Source: Grifola frondosa
Lineage: Eukaryota; Basidiomycota; Agaricomycetes; Polyporales; Grifolaceae
Reading direction: 5' to 3'
Assembly: GCA_001683735.1 (NCBI GenBank)
Contig: LUGG01000002.1
Span: 1,054,001 to 1,118,000 of the forward strand
Length of the DNA: 64,000 bases
Shown in pieces: positions 9,374-21,763 of the stretch. Position numbers and translations under genes: made by a program. The notes under the pieces were generated by a model. That model saw only the letters and a list, made by a program, of their open reading frames with translations. It was not told the origin of the DNA and did not search any database. How positions within the stretch are numbered: position 1 is the first letter of the stretch; the number at the start of each line of letters is the position of its first letter.

Positions 9374-12300
9374 TCAGTAACCGTGCCTATTGGCGTAGGG
9401 AATGGACTCACAATCAACATCCATTGGTTCGGCCGTGTCGTACACATTGTCGAAATCGTCATCTGTCAATAGCCGTGCTCGAAGAATCTTTCCCAGGTGA
9501 GTGGACGAATATCCCATCCCTTTTCGTCGAAGTCCGAGCAGTGCCTTCAAGAACGGTAGAGGGGTTGTATCGAATGGCGAAAGCGTCTTGATTTGAGCAG
9601 GTCGATGCTTCGGAAGAATAAACCCGTCGCTCTGTATCTGTACGAGATCCCGAGGAATGTCATCCGTGTAAATTCCAAGGAATCTGGCAGTCTGCAGATA
9701 CGTCTCATAATCTGGCAGATAGAGTTGTCCTCCAAAAATGTTCAATTGCATAATCAGTGGCGGCGGCGGCGTCCAGAAGGCTGGCGACGGGAGAATGCAG
9801 TACAAACTCAGATCGTCGCATGGTTTCATTGCTCGTGTGACTCGCGGGGTGTAGATGTGTAACCGAACCTTCGTACTGCATCGGATGGACGGCAGGAGTT
9901 CGTTCACCTCATACGGGCTGAGGATCACAAGAGTCGTCTTGTTCTTCGCAACACTCGACAGGATCCAAGTGACTGGTCGCAGATAGTCGTCTGCCTTGTC
10001 GATCCCTTGTCGTTCGATCGTAGTCGAGAAGTCCAAACTGGCAAGCAACCTCGGAGACCACACACCGATATGCTGATCAGCGGCAGATGCAGACAAATTT
10101 GAGAATGCAGGAACGATCGCGGGGGAGGGTAGAGGAAAGGTTCCGGTGCGAATGAATTCTTTGATGTGCGGGTGGACGCGGTGGGTGGCTGCCTTTGCTT
10201 TAGGCGGCCTCTCAACTTCTTGTTCGCGTTCCACCTCGTGATCAACTTCTCTCTCCTGCTCCTCGTCCATCCGAGATTCGGACAGCGACATGACGCCTAG
10301 CTCCATGCATCTTTGCCGCAGCTCGACCACCTCGAAGGCAGGATGTTCGTGCGGAGGGTTTGAGACCGTACATTTCTTCCAAGCTCTTGGCCTCCCGCTG
10401 GAGCCACGACATTGCAAGCCCGTCCGAAGATATAGTACCGTTAGAGAACTTGGACCACGCTGAAGCACGGTCTCTATGATCAAATCCTTGTTCTGCCCAC
10501 TGGTGAGCACGTCTCTGGATGTCCGAACATGTCTCTAGCATCACCCATCGCAAAATATCGATGATCTTCACCGCGTCAGACTCCGTCTTCTTCGCCGCCT
10601 TCCGGATACTCCGATCAATTTCCAATGGCGCAAAAAACATAACCGAATGGCCATTTCCCAGCTTCCGCATCCGCATGCATCCTAAGCATACATAAGCAAC
10701 AGAAATCGGAGGAAATGCAATAAACCAACCTTGCACAAGCCTGTCCTTCGTGACCTTCGGACCAAGCGTGACCGCCGCCCGAACATCGCGAGGCAGCTTC
10801 ACGTCGGTCCCTCTCGTATGTGCATCGTCGAGGTACAGGATACATTGGTCCAGTTGTTGATTGAACGGCGACGAGACGAATGACTCGACAGTGCCGTTGC
10901 GGGTGAGTACCATGAGCTGATCGTTGTATCCGAAGTATACCGCTGCCTGAGCATTCTGATTCAGCTCTAGCCATCGTGCGACAAGCCCCTCGTTCTGCAA
11001 TTCCAGCATCTCTGCTCCGACATCCAGTAGCACCCGTATCTCTGGCTCTTGCTGCACGAGGAGCTCAAGGAACTTCTGCACCGAAAGACGCTCGCCGTGG
11101 ACATCCTGAGCGCAAATATACGAACTGTTCTCTGGTCGAAGAAGATAGTTGAGAACCTTAGCGTTGGTGCATAGCTGATGAGGTGGGTCGCGTTGGGTGA
11201 TGGACGTCGGGAGGAGGTATCGGTTATCGTTTGTCCCGCTGAAGCCTGTCGTGACGTGATCCTTCTTCTCGGCGATATCCCAGCCAGAGGCTACCTGCTT
11301 CTGTGGGAACTCCTTGGCCTCCTTGGGGAATACTACGTGCGAGAGGAAGAAATTGATGACAGCAACGTTGCGTCGGAACAGTGGGAGTAGATGCTGCTGG
11401 CGTTGTTCCGGGGATCGCAAATTGACTCCGTTCAGCTGACGCAGACTCTCTGGGACATCATCGCAATCATGGATCCACGTCTCGTACTCCAGCATGGGGT
11501 TGTCCAACTTGTAGAGCAGTGCGAAACACAGATCAATCTGGTGCTCTTGTAAACCGCCATAGTAGTAGCTGAGGCATGTCAGTGCGATCGCGACATCGGG
11601 ATGCCCAAATTCGGCCCTCAGAGCTGGCACGTCTTTTGCACGGTAGGGCACCGCCAACATCGAGCGTCGTTGGTCCAGGCCGTAGTCCACCCGCCAGCGC
11701 CGTTCCTTTAAGACGTACACGAGGATTCCATGTGCGAGTAGCCCTCGCAGCAGCAGCAGGCCCTTCCACAATCCAGTGACCCCACAATAGTCTCTGAGCT
11801 GTTGCGAAACTGTGCATGGAACCTCCAATAGGGTAAGAAAAGATAAGGCATGTAGGCGGAGTTGATGAGCAAGTTGGTCAAAGCCATGGTTTGGAAGTTC
11901 ACCATTGAGGATGCATCCAGCGACCAAGGATACCAGACGCGCACCGGCATGGTCGGCAAGTATGCGAAATGAGGGGAAAGTGTTATTTGGCCCTGCTTCA
12001 AGTTCAATGCCGAGGGGAAACAGATGCTGTATCTGAGGTACGACCTTCTTGACCAGCATGAAAACCTGCTGGATGGTGGTCCAGCGATCTGGATGATCTT
12101 CCAGGTGCCTCTGCAGTCCGATTGTATATATCAGTTGGTAGCGAACGTGCAGAATCTCATCGCTCTCGTCCAGGATGTCCCGAGTATTCTTCTCCAGCCA
12201 ACGCTGAGATTCCAGCAACTGATCCGTAACTGGTCGAGACGTAGAGTCATTCGCGGAGAGCTGTCGATCGATGGCCATCAGCTTGAATGAGAGAATGTGA

Positions 12301-15300
12301 TCCGGCTGCGTGACCAAGATGCCCCCAACGTCCATGCATTCCTTGTACAAGTTCTGGACGATCTGTACTTGATCGACACCTGGATTTGTTACACGAGAGA
12401 ATGGCATGAGAAGATACGTCGGTTGTTCAGCCCTCCGAGACGATCCACGAGCATCTGGAACATCGAATTGGCCAGAGACTTGAGAACAACGACCCGTACC
12501 AGTCTCGTTCGATCGGCCAATGTAGCCGCGATAACCGGAACGATCACAGATGATTTCCCTTCGCCCATATTCAGCTGCAACGCCGTATTCTCTCCTGACG
12601 TTGGGGAGATCATTTCGAGAGCGACGTCGGCTTGGATGGACCTCACAATGAAATGTCCATCAATCTAGAATCAATGATTAGCACCGTGAGCAAGCTACAA
12701 CCATCGGCCCACGAACCTGAACGAGGAGCCAATCCGGATACAGTGAGGGGTCCCATCCATCACAGTTCATATTCTTGAGCTCTTTGAAGAACTCATCGCG
12801 CTGGTGGCCCAGAGCGAATCCAAGCAGACGTTGAGCGCGTTGGACTGAAATGACTGCATTTGCGAGAGCGATGAGAGCTCGTTTCCACTCTGCAGTAAGA
12901 TTGATACCGGAGAGACTGCCCAGAGAACGCAACAGTGAAGTGATGGTGAGACGCGGCCACAGGCAAGTGGTGAACATGATTTCTTCGAGAGTACTGGAGG
13001 GTGACAATGACCTCACGATGGCTCCAACGACACGATCAAGATGATCCTTGCATTGGGTGTAGTGGTCGGCAGGGTACTTCGAGGTAAACGGAATGTCCTC
13101 CGGGTAAGTGTCTACGGTTTCCTGGTCAAGGGTGCTCTGACTCTCAGCTAGATTATTGCCATAGATCCTATGGAAGACGAGTTCGCCGTGCTGAAATCCG
13201 AGATTAGAGAGCGTACTTCCTCGGAATCACGGAGACGTTCCTGCCCTATGTGACCAGTGGTAGACAGTTTGGGAGGAGAACAATCGATGTTCGCTACTTC
13301 TTGAGTGAATAGCACATTGACCGGGATAATCGTTATGGAGGACAGATGGCGGTCTGAACATGCCACGAACTGATAAGGACCGGAATACTGGATGCATGTA
13401 GAGCAATGAACTTGGCGTAAGATGGCCTCAACCTGGTGTACATGATCTCTCAGCGCTCTATTCCGATGCCAACTGGAGAAAGCCACATCTACGTCATCCA
13501 TAGCTTCCTCCAGATTGAACCGAGCATGACGATAGCTTGTCGATGGCCTCCTTGGTTTCTTGCATGGCCATTGATGTATAAAGGACCTCACAAGTCCCGA
13601 CCGTTGGATGCTGCACTGTTCTTGGTAAGTAGAATATCGTCTCCGGGCCAGCTGTGCGTTGCTCTCCCCTTGACACCTCTGGATTGTTGCCTCTGGGCTC
13701 TCCTCGAAAGGAAAGGCAGCATCTTGGATGATTTGATGCAACCTCCCCTCATTCGGCTCGCACCCGTCTGAAAGGAGGTAAGAGTCAAAATCGGGAGGGT
13801 TCAGCGCACGAAATAGACGACATGTCACAAAGGCAAGCAGTGTATCGGCGAGATCACGATATTGAGGCGATGCGTATGCGAGAGCGGATAGAACAAATAC
13901 CAGCGGATAGCGATCCCGATGTCTCTCGCTGAAGCGACACAAGTTGTACAACGAAAGCCACGCATTCGCCATGTCCATTTTCAGCCAGTGGGAGCCATAT
14001 TGCAACGTTAAGCCTGAGTTGGTTCCGGGACCCGCGATGCTGTTCCACATGCGTAGCTTGTCAAAGATCTCATGGCAAGTGTTCAATCTCTGAGGCCAGT
14101 CGTAAACGGTGCGAGCCGTGTTATACACGGCAGATTCGTTGATAGTACCTGTATCAGTGAATCGGTCGCGAGAGTCATACTCGACGTCTGCTGCATTGGA
14201 TGGGGGGTAAGCAAATTCTGCTGGATAATAGACACAATTCCTGAGAGCGGCACGCTCAAGTAGAGAAGAGTCCAGGCGTGATATGGGGGATGACATCTTC
14301 GCGTCCTCTGTAAATACACGGAGGCGATCGGCGTACTCCAGAATCGCCCTGGTGACAGAATAGTATTCATGGTGCTGGGAAAGCGGCGACAAGTTCGACC
14401 AAATCATTTGCTGCATCACTCTGAGATGTTCGGGATAACATTTTCGGACGGGTGTCAGCGAACCGATCTTCTCCAAAAGGTCTTCTTCCACGTCAGTCAA
14501 GCTCTGGAATGACCAACAACCAGCAGAATGCAAGTCATGGAGTGCTTCCTCTGTACCAGTACGTCCCGCCAACAGATCAGGGAGGCAGTGGCTTGTCAAC
14601 GCATGGAGATAGATCTTGTACAGCTTGTTGGCCAAGCTGACGTTCCCAACAAGACGGCCAAGGGTGTCGTCGATCCTATACTGCTGAAATTGGACTCGGG
14701 AATCCGACCCAGTGTCGATTTCAACACTGACATGATGATCCATTTGGCTGAACGAGACCGATCCGACTGGTATGAGGACGCAACGAGCCAAAGCCAGTTT
14801 CATCGTGATGGGATCAGCAGGGGCAGCACAAGTTGGTTGCGCAATCCAATCATGGTTCCAGTGGATTGGTCGGAATCAACGACCATATTGCGCATATTCC
14901 GGGACTGCAATTCATTGTTCTTGTCGACAAAGAAAGACAGACCGAATCTCGGCATGTCCACCGACAGAGTCGTACCCGGCTGTTCTCCACGACAACTGAT
15001 GATAATGCGATCCTTCGACTCCAGCGGCTCCAAGCGTTTGGCCAGCATCTCGTATGTTCTACTACGAATGTCCACAAGCGTTGCATCTTCCCTGCGCATG
15101 AAAGAATGCCCGTTCAACGAGAAATGGATGTGCCAATTTTTGGACAACGAATTCCATTTGTCGATGGTCGGTCGTAATTCTACCGCACCGGTCCTGATGT
15201 CTAACCAGTGAATATGATCATGGACGAACGAGTGAGGCAGGTCACCGAGGAAGTTTCGCGAGGAACAACTTCGAGGATCATCTCTCCTTTGGTAGCTCAG

Positions 15301-15780
15301 ATCACAAGTTCCGATATTGACCTGAAACCGAAGTGGAACTGCAAACGAGCATTACATTCAGGAATTCTGGAGAATTAAACGATATGCCTACCTGATAGCC
15401 ATCTATCTCTCCTCGAGTTGCATATTCTGTTCCAGGCATACTTCCAGGGACAATGTCGAGCACTTTCTACATTCAATCCCACCTTAGCTAATACACGCCG
15501 CATCTATCAAAGATACTTACCGAGCCAAAGACCAAACTGTAGAGAGGATTCGCGAGGATGTTTGAAGGAAGTCGTCCAAGCGGCTTGCCGTTGATCAGCA
15601 ATTCTCCTCCTAGCAGATCATAATGTACGATCTGCGACCTTTGTACGACACTCTCCGCCGTCTGCGAAGTGAGCCACCGCTCGTTCGGGTGTTGAAGCTG
15701 CCTCCAGCCCGTTCCAGGACGATACGCAGGCCAAATGGCAGATATCGCACGATCGAAACCCGTTGGATCGCTAAAGATAT
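9374..15780 (-). pseudogene. Giant DUF6606/DUF3638/DUF3645 protein, copy 1, C-terminal two-thirds
   Basis: Family of very large fungal/oomycete proteins of unknown function, sometimes labelled ubiquitinyl hydrolase. This block continues the gene interrupted by the transposon at 15781-33200. Successive minus-strand coding pieces are 15780-15530, ~15480-15390, 15147-13160, ~13120-12710, 12646-12405, 12407-10242 and 10510-9374. The DUF3638 core is clear near 12570: LQLNMGEGKSSVIVPVIAA, a P-loop-like GEGKSS, followed by RTRLVRVVVLKSLANSMFQM and LVDRLGGLNNRRIF. Downstream MPFSRVTNP and SYYYGGLQEHQIDLCFALLY fit DUF3645. Lesions relative to copy 2: one base lost near 12405, just before MPFSR. A second frame break near 10390 is shared with copy 2, so it is either ancestral or an unrecognised intron. 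A candidate 26-nt intron near 13200 is doubtful. Product would be non-functional because of the 17 kb insertion. Confidence 0.85.
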
Positions 15781-15790
15781 GCTCCAGAAG
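15781..15790. repeat. Target-site duplication, left copy
   Basis: GCTCCAGAAG directly before the left inverted repeat; the right flank has GCTCCCAGAAG at 33190-33200. Removing the element and one copy restores a DUF3638 reading stretch with the same length as copy 2 (around 43886-43920), supporting these boundaries. The duplication is imperfect by one base. Confidence 0.75.
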
Positions 15791-15912
15791 CACACCTTTC
15801 AGTCATATGTTCCTGTTGCTAACAGTCAGCCGGTCAAAAATATGACCTGTTATTACAGGCCAGCCGGTCCCGGCCGGTCATTCGGTGTTTCCTGTATTTA
15901 CAGTCCGGCCGG
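15791..15912. repeat. KDZ element left terminal inverted repeat
   Basis: Pairs with 33072-33189 in reverse complement with roughly eight differences over the inner ~100 bases. Made of stacked short palindromes: CCTGTTGCTAACAG (15812), GGTCAAAAATATGACC (15832), CCTGTTATTACAGG (15846), CCTGTATTTACAG (15891), then CCGGCCGG. These are plausible transposase-binding sites. Confidence 0.92.
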
Positions 15913-16299
15913 CATTTATATCAGACCATCAATCACAGTCCGGCCGCGTAACACTCCAGATATCTTGAATAGTACCGAAATGCCGGTGGGGTGGGACAAC
16001 TTTACATATCATATGCCGGGCCGGCAAACATGCTTTGCCTACAAGCAGTCACCTCAACAAAAGCCAAATCACGTGGTTTCTGCTATATTCATCAAAACTG
16101 AACCGGCCTGAAGGTAATTATGACAAATGTGAATATATTGCCAGATGACGGAGCGCAGCATGACCGGAGAATCCTCACTACAACTAATCATGTAACATTC
16201 AATGCCAGTAGACCGATACCAAACGTGCATGGTATTCGAACCAAATTGCCGAAAACTAGTACATCATTTGCCGAAAACATTACACCGAAGACAGATATA

Positions 16300-17036
16300 C
16301 TAATTCGCGTTGTATTTGCTCAATATCGTCTCCTCGGCACTTCGAATCTTAACTTCCAACCCGGCAATCTGGCTCTGTTGCCGCTCATAATGATTCCTGA
16401 TCTCCTCTTCCAACTCGAACACCCGTTCGCTTAATTCCTCCCAGTCGGCACGCATAATACGAGTGGTGTCACGCTGGAGAAATGTCAGAACACCGAGAGT
16501 ATCATCGAATGGCAATACGTACGTAGCGAACTTTGGGATCCTTCCACCAAATTGGCGGAGACGGGTGTGGCTTTTCGAGCCAGGTCCACCAGGCATGGCG
16601 TTTGGCGATGGATTCAAATGCCGCAGGAATTGCCGGGGGTTACCGGTGGGCATAGACAAGGCGCCCATACCGACGAAGTACCGTCCACGCTCCCAGTGGA
16701 GGGAGTGGTGAATGAGAACGGAGACAAGCCGGGGAATGAATGGTTGGTATCCGGTGAGAAACATTTTGCCGATGAGGTCCTTGATATGAACCTTTCCGGC
16801 ACTTGAGCGCAAATGCCGGATGACCTAACAATGTTGTAACTCACCAGTTCATTCTCCAGACCTTGGCACCACCGCAGATAGTTGTCCTCATCGGCATCCG
16901 GGGGAAATGCCTTGATGGCGTGCCAAATACGCCATTCGCGGATCTGCATTTCGGTGGCGGCACAACGAAAATAAAGGTCTTTCGACTGTGTTTGAGCGGC
17001 GATGTCTTCGGCATTTTCTTGGTGTTCAGATGACAT
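16300..17036 (-). CDS. KDZ-element cargo protein A, unknown function
   Basis: Family not recognised. Start at 17036 (MSSEHQENAEDIAAQTQSKD), stop at 16300. Two open pieces belong together: 17036-16845 (…EDNYLRWCQGLENEL) and a second from ~16824 (VIRHLRSSAGKVHIKDLIGK, PFIPRLVSVLIHHSLHWERG, then a C-terminal coiled-coil-like ADWEELSERVFELEEEIRNH). Joining them in frame removes exactly 20 nt bounded by GTGAGT and TTAG. That is far below normal fungal intron size, so a longer intron plus a one-base indel is an alternative. The first gene inside the left terminal repeat, transcribed toward the end of the element. No metal-binding motif, signal peptide or membrane helix seen. About 230 residues. Confidence 0.6.
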
Positions 17037-17358
17037 GATAAGCAGTGGGATGTGATAGAATGTGATGATGGGTATCAGGAAATGTGCAGCTTAAAAGTGT
17101 TTCTGCAGAAGGTTTAAACTCAGCAGAACAATCAACCGCCCAAAAGGGGAGAACAAAGTAACCAGAACAATGCCGGTGAAGACGTTTGCCGGCATTCAAA
17201 GGCATCTGATGGCGGGCCACTCCGGCGATCTGGTCAACCGGCGATTAAGCATTCACCCTCACTCATGACCAAAATAAATAGCATACATCCAATCAAATCG
17301 CGATACATTGTACAAGTAATTCAAGACAAGATACAAGGGGAAGACCGAGGCCGGCATT

Positions 17359-20139
17359 TCACTTCTCTGCCTGATTATCAGAGTCCTTTGCCGGGGCACC
17401 ACCCTGCCCTTCGCCGGTCATCTCACCACCTGCCTTCTGCCCAGCAACAGCCGCACCTGAAGGTCCACCTCCTGCCGGCGTTCCACTATTCGCCATGCCG
17501 GTGTTCATCGGCTGGATCAATCCAGGCAATGCCGTGAGTGAGGCTGCAGCTGACGGCTGCAGGGCAATCAACTGCTGGCGCATGGACTCCATGAGAGTCT
17601 CCACGCCGGCATTTCGCTGGGCCGATGTCTGCTGCTGCCGCTCGGTCAACACCCTCTCCAGTTGCAGGAACTCCAGGGTCTTGTTTTGGCCGGCATGGAC
17701 ATCGGCGAGCTGCTGTTTGATTTCACCCACATCGCCACGCATCTCGGCGACCTGGGTGGGCAAATGAGAAAGACCGGCGACCTGGGTGGCGATGGTGTCC
17801 ACTTTCGCCGACATGGCGAATACCTGCTGGAATTGTTGTTCCAAAGCGGCGACCACATCAGCGGTGATGAGGGTGCGTATCTGGCGGTCAGTGTCCGCTG
17901 AGGCCAGGACGAGCGCGCGCTCGGCATTTGGCATGGTGCTCTCGCCCTCGGTCGTCATCTCACCGTCACTGCCTTCATCCGGCGTTTCTTCGTCATCTTG
18001 GGCCAGAATGTTGAAAAGTCTGACTGGGAGGTTAGGAGTGGTTTTGCCGGTCTGTGGGTTCATTTTGATGATTGGCGGCGGCGAAGGGAGAGTGGTAGAG
18101 GGTTTGCCGGCAGTGACCTTCGACGAGCCGGCATCTGCAATGAGCGGCACTAAAACGTAAGCTACAAAATATGGTAAAGATAACAAACAGCGAGAATATG
18201 CTCACCGGCGTTGACGCGAGACACGGGCTTTGCGGTCTTGCGTGACTTTGCCGGTGCCGGCGTTTTGGGTGGTGCCGGAGTCTTCGCTGCCCCCGTGGTC
18301 TTCTGGTCCTTGAGCTTGCGGATACCCTTCCGGTAATACTCAACATAGGTCTCGTCGAGTTCTGGGAGTGATTCGCCCGCGCGCCTCACGTTCAAGTCGT
18401 GCTTCGTCTTGCTCAAGGTCTTGAACCTCTTTGGCGGTGAGCCGGCGAGCCTTGTCAGCCTTTGTCGCAAGGCTGCAGCTGATCTTCAAACCACGGCAAT
18501 ATCCGCAAGAGGTCGCCCGGGTGGTTTGAATGTAGCACGGTACCTTCTCGGTGTTGCATGCCGTGCATTCGAACTCCTGTGTAATTGTTAGTATCGCAAT
18601 TGCCGGCGGCAAACAAAATTACGCTTACCGACACCTTGAACAGCACTGGTTTGCCGTCATCCTCCTCTTCCTCACCCTCTTCATCCGGCACTATGGCAGG
18701 TGACTTAGGCGTCGTCTTTTTGCAGCTGGTCTTCTTGCGCGGACGCCGGACTGAAAGGCATTAGCAAAATTGATGAAAGCAATAATGAAATACATACTCT
18801 TGACCTCAGTTGCCGGCTCATCGCCGGGCGCATCCTCATCTTCTTCCACCTCCTCGGTCTCTTCCATCTCGACATCTTCTTCGCGGCCTTTCCCTTTGCC
18901 GGCGGGCGGCTTCGAGGCGGTCATTTTGCCGGCGGTCGTTTTGCGTGGACGCCGGACTGGAAACATTATTAGCAAGGCAGTGGGGTTAAATTTGAAACAC
19001 CTACTCTTGACATCAGTTGCCGGCTCATTGCCAGCTGCCTCATCCTCCTCGTCTGGCTCTTCTGCATTCGCCATCTCCACATCTTCCTCACGGACTTTGC
19101 CTTTGCCGGCTGGCGGCCTTGAGATGCCCACGCCGGGGCTGGCGACCATCATGCGCGGCTTCTTGCTGTGCCCCCCGCCCGGCATTTGCTCAGGACCTGA
19201 ACGCTTGAGATTCACCGGTGTTGACTTTGCCGCACCTTCAGTCACTAGCAAGATCATCAGTATTATGTATGCGGCAAAACAAATTACGTACCGGTGCGTG
19301 CAATATTGCCACCACCAGTTTTCTTGAAGTTCAACTTAAGCAATGCCGCTGCAGTGGCATTGCTCTGTGCGATTGCCGTTTCTGCAGCAACATCTACGAC
19401 TGGCGTGTCGGCAGTTTGGACGGTTGTAGCTGATGGCAAGTTAGTGAGTACCGGCAAATATATCTGAACATACTTGTGATCGGTGTTTTGTCAGTCGCCT
19501 TTGCTGCTGGAATGGCAACCTCTGCATGTGCCGTGGGTGGGACAGCGACAGGTGGCTCCTTCCCAGTTGGCTTGACTGCCGGCGAGTCAACGTTCATCGG
19601 CACTTCGACTGTCGGCGCCTTAGATTGGACCGCCGGCAATGTGGCCTTTGGTGCCACAGGTGGTTCGATGAGCGCCGACGTGCTGGCATCGATGGTTTCT
19701 GTGGATGTGCCTGTAATCATGGTTAATTTTTAGTAATAGCTGATAAAGAAATGAACGTACCGTCAGGCACTTCATGCCGCAATAGCGGCGAATCCTGTAT
19801 TGCCGGATCATCCGCTGAGAGGACCTCGATGTTCACCTCTTTGTCACTTGCCTGGGCAACACTGGCATGTGTCACCGCGCTCAGTAAAAGACCGGGGTAA
19901 AGCCATGTGGCATTCTCTTTCTTGCGCAGGTTGTGTGCCTGCAAGTGCAGCTCATACTGCAAGAAATGAGCGAAACGCCGGACGAATTTAATGAGACATA
20001 CCAGATCCTGCCACCACTGCATAGCAAATGCCACGTAGCCACTTGCCTTCACGTCGGGACGAATTTGGTAACCCTTCAAAAGCCGGGCGGCTTTTTTGTC
20101 AAGCTCGGCGAATTCAGCTCTTTGAGTTCTGGTCGACAT
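17359..20139 (-). CDS. KDZ-element cargo protein B: 802-residue basic/acidic protein with cysteine cluster
   Basis: Nine minus-strand exons join in phase to exactly 803 codons: 20139-19761, 19710-19474, 19429-19292, 19244-19005, 18956-18798, 18750-18629, 18576-18390, 18361-18206, 18149-17359. N-terminal ~125 residues are globular (WWQDLVCLIKFVRRFAHFLQ). Next comes Ala/Pro/Thr-rich sequence. Then repeated modules follow, RPPAGKGKVREEDVEMANAE and KPPAGKGKGREEDVEMEETE, each ending EPATxVK at an exon end. A cysteine cluster encoded by exon 7 (CTACNTEKVPC … CGYCRGLKISC) suggests zinc binding. The last exon has a coiled-coil-like segment (ALEQQFQQVFAMSAKVDTIA) and a Gly/Ala-rich tail. Lys/Arg-rich stretches suggest a nuclear, DNA- or chromatin-associated role; that is inference. 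Intron 18389-18362 is only 28 nt, so that junction is tentative. No named family recognised. Confidence 0.72.
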
Positions 20140-20471
20140 GGTGAAAATAGTAATGAGAATGATAACAAGAGTGTTGACTTGGTGTTTAAAGGAGGCAGAG
20201 AGCAGAGGCGCGGGGAACCACGATAACGCGGGTTATATGAAGGAATCAGAACAGTAGTCACATGACAGAATTCACCGTTTGCCGACATCAATCTAGATAT
20301 GCCGATGACATAATGTTGTACCCGCTAAACAGATAAAATCTCTCACCTCCGTTGACCAAAATCTTCCTTCCCCCATCAAAACAACATACCAATTTAGGTA
20401 CGCCGGCATACGATATCCCACACTCACGCTCATATATCAATTTAGCGCCTCAATACATTTATCTACCCACC

Positions 20472-21763
20472 ATGTCCGCACAATCTACGCTCGGTACGTC
20501 GGTCTATATGTATGTGCCATCGAGATTTAACCATTGCTAATAGGTCTCACCGGCATATCTGAAGGTTTGCCGGATACATTTCTCATTTTTGATTGCTAAT
20601 AAAGTTTTGCCAGTTGCCATGGACGTCGATCAGACAATCTCTGGCAATAAAGGTGAAGTTCCCCCGGCAACTGTAGCAGGGCAATCCGGCAATGCGGCAT
20701 CAACCAAGATCCAAGTGCCGATGAACTGGAACCTGGATGCCGCGATGGAGGACGAATCCTCAGTCCCAGCTCTTGCTGGCACGACGGTCCCGGTCATGCG
20801 TTGGGACATGGCCCCCTTCCTACCCCAGCTCCACCCACTCAGACAAATGCCAGTAACCCGGTCATGCAGTGGCCTCGTCTCTCCCCGCCGGCAAACACTA
20901 ACCCTTTGCCGACGATCCCGCGCCCCGTGACGATGAACTGGCAACTCGATTCGCCGCCAGCTCGGGGAGCCTCACTGCCGGCACTTGGTCAGACCATGGC
21001 AACAACCATACCACCACGGGTCATCCTTCCCACCCTCAATTGGGGAACACCGCCCACCCAATCCTCTGTTTTGCCGGCAGTCCGCCCTCCGCCATCTATC
21101 TCTTCACCTCATGTCTCGCCTCTTGTGACATTGCCGTCAGCAATGGTATGGTCTTCTGGCAGTCCGCCGCACCAGCAGCTCGCCATTGAAGACACTGATA
21201 CGCCAACTCTCAGTGCCGCTGAGAGGTACCGGCAATACATGGAGACCTTCGAGCTGGACCTCCAGTCCAATCGCCGTCAACCGGCAATACCTCCCATTGC
21301 CGGCGAGACAGCGGCAGCACCCCGGCAAGACATGGGATTGGTATTTGCCAGGAAGTGGATGTTGGAGGAGCCGGATAAAGAGATTGAGGGATGGCTGCCG
21401 GAGACGGTCCCTCGGTGGTTTGCACGCAAGGACCCAGCTGATGTCGAGGAAGATGACGAGGTGCTGTTGTCACTTCGTGAGGAGGCATTGCAGTGGATGC
21501 GCCGGGATGCCATGCGGACCTTTGGATGGCAAGAGGAACTTCACCGCCTTCGGTTTTTAATTCGCACCCGCGCCGGCGGTCTTACGATGGATGCCGTCGA
21601 TAATGAAGTGGCTGCCAAGCCGAAAACCGCGAACGACCTCATCAGTTGGGAGACAATTGCCAAAGAGCGGCGAAGGTATGAGCGGTCTTTAAAGAGATGG
21701 AATTTACCCAGTCAGCCGTATCCTGTACCGGAGACAGGCAATGCCAGTTCATCGGGATCTTAG
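20472..21763 (+). CDS. KDZ-element cargo protein C: Pro-rich protein with recurring V-x-M-x-W motif
   Basis: Divergent from cargo B. Small 5' exons (ATG at 20472, MSAQSTLG; then LTGISE) splice to the main frame at ~20604 (VLPVAMDVDQTISGNK). The N-terminal half is Pro/Ser/Thr-rich with a degenerate repeat centred on a Trp: VPMNWNLD, VPVMRWDM, NPVMQWPR, VTMNWQLD, LPTLNWGT, LPSAMVWS, usually followed by a LPA or LPT group ~15-20 residues later. The C-terminal half is charged and probably folded: RYRQYMETFELDLQSNRRQP, RKWMLEEPDKEIEGWLPETV, ALQWMRRDAMRTFGWQEELH, WETIAKERRRYERSLKRWNL. The frame slips by one base near 20815 in a run of five C; one more C would fuse both parts. Function unknown. Confidence 0.65.

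Noticed and set aside
14528..15211. Long plus-strand open frames (also 42647-43267, 11178-11390, 39303-39515)
   Set aside because: Antisense shadows of the DUF3638 exons; they appear in both copies because the DNA is duplicated and show no domain.
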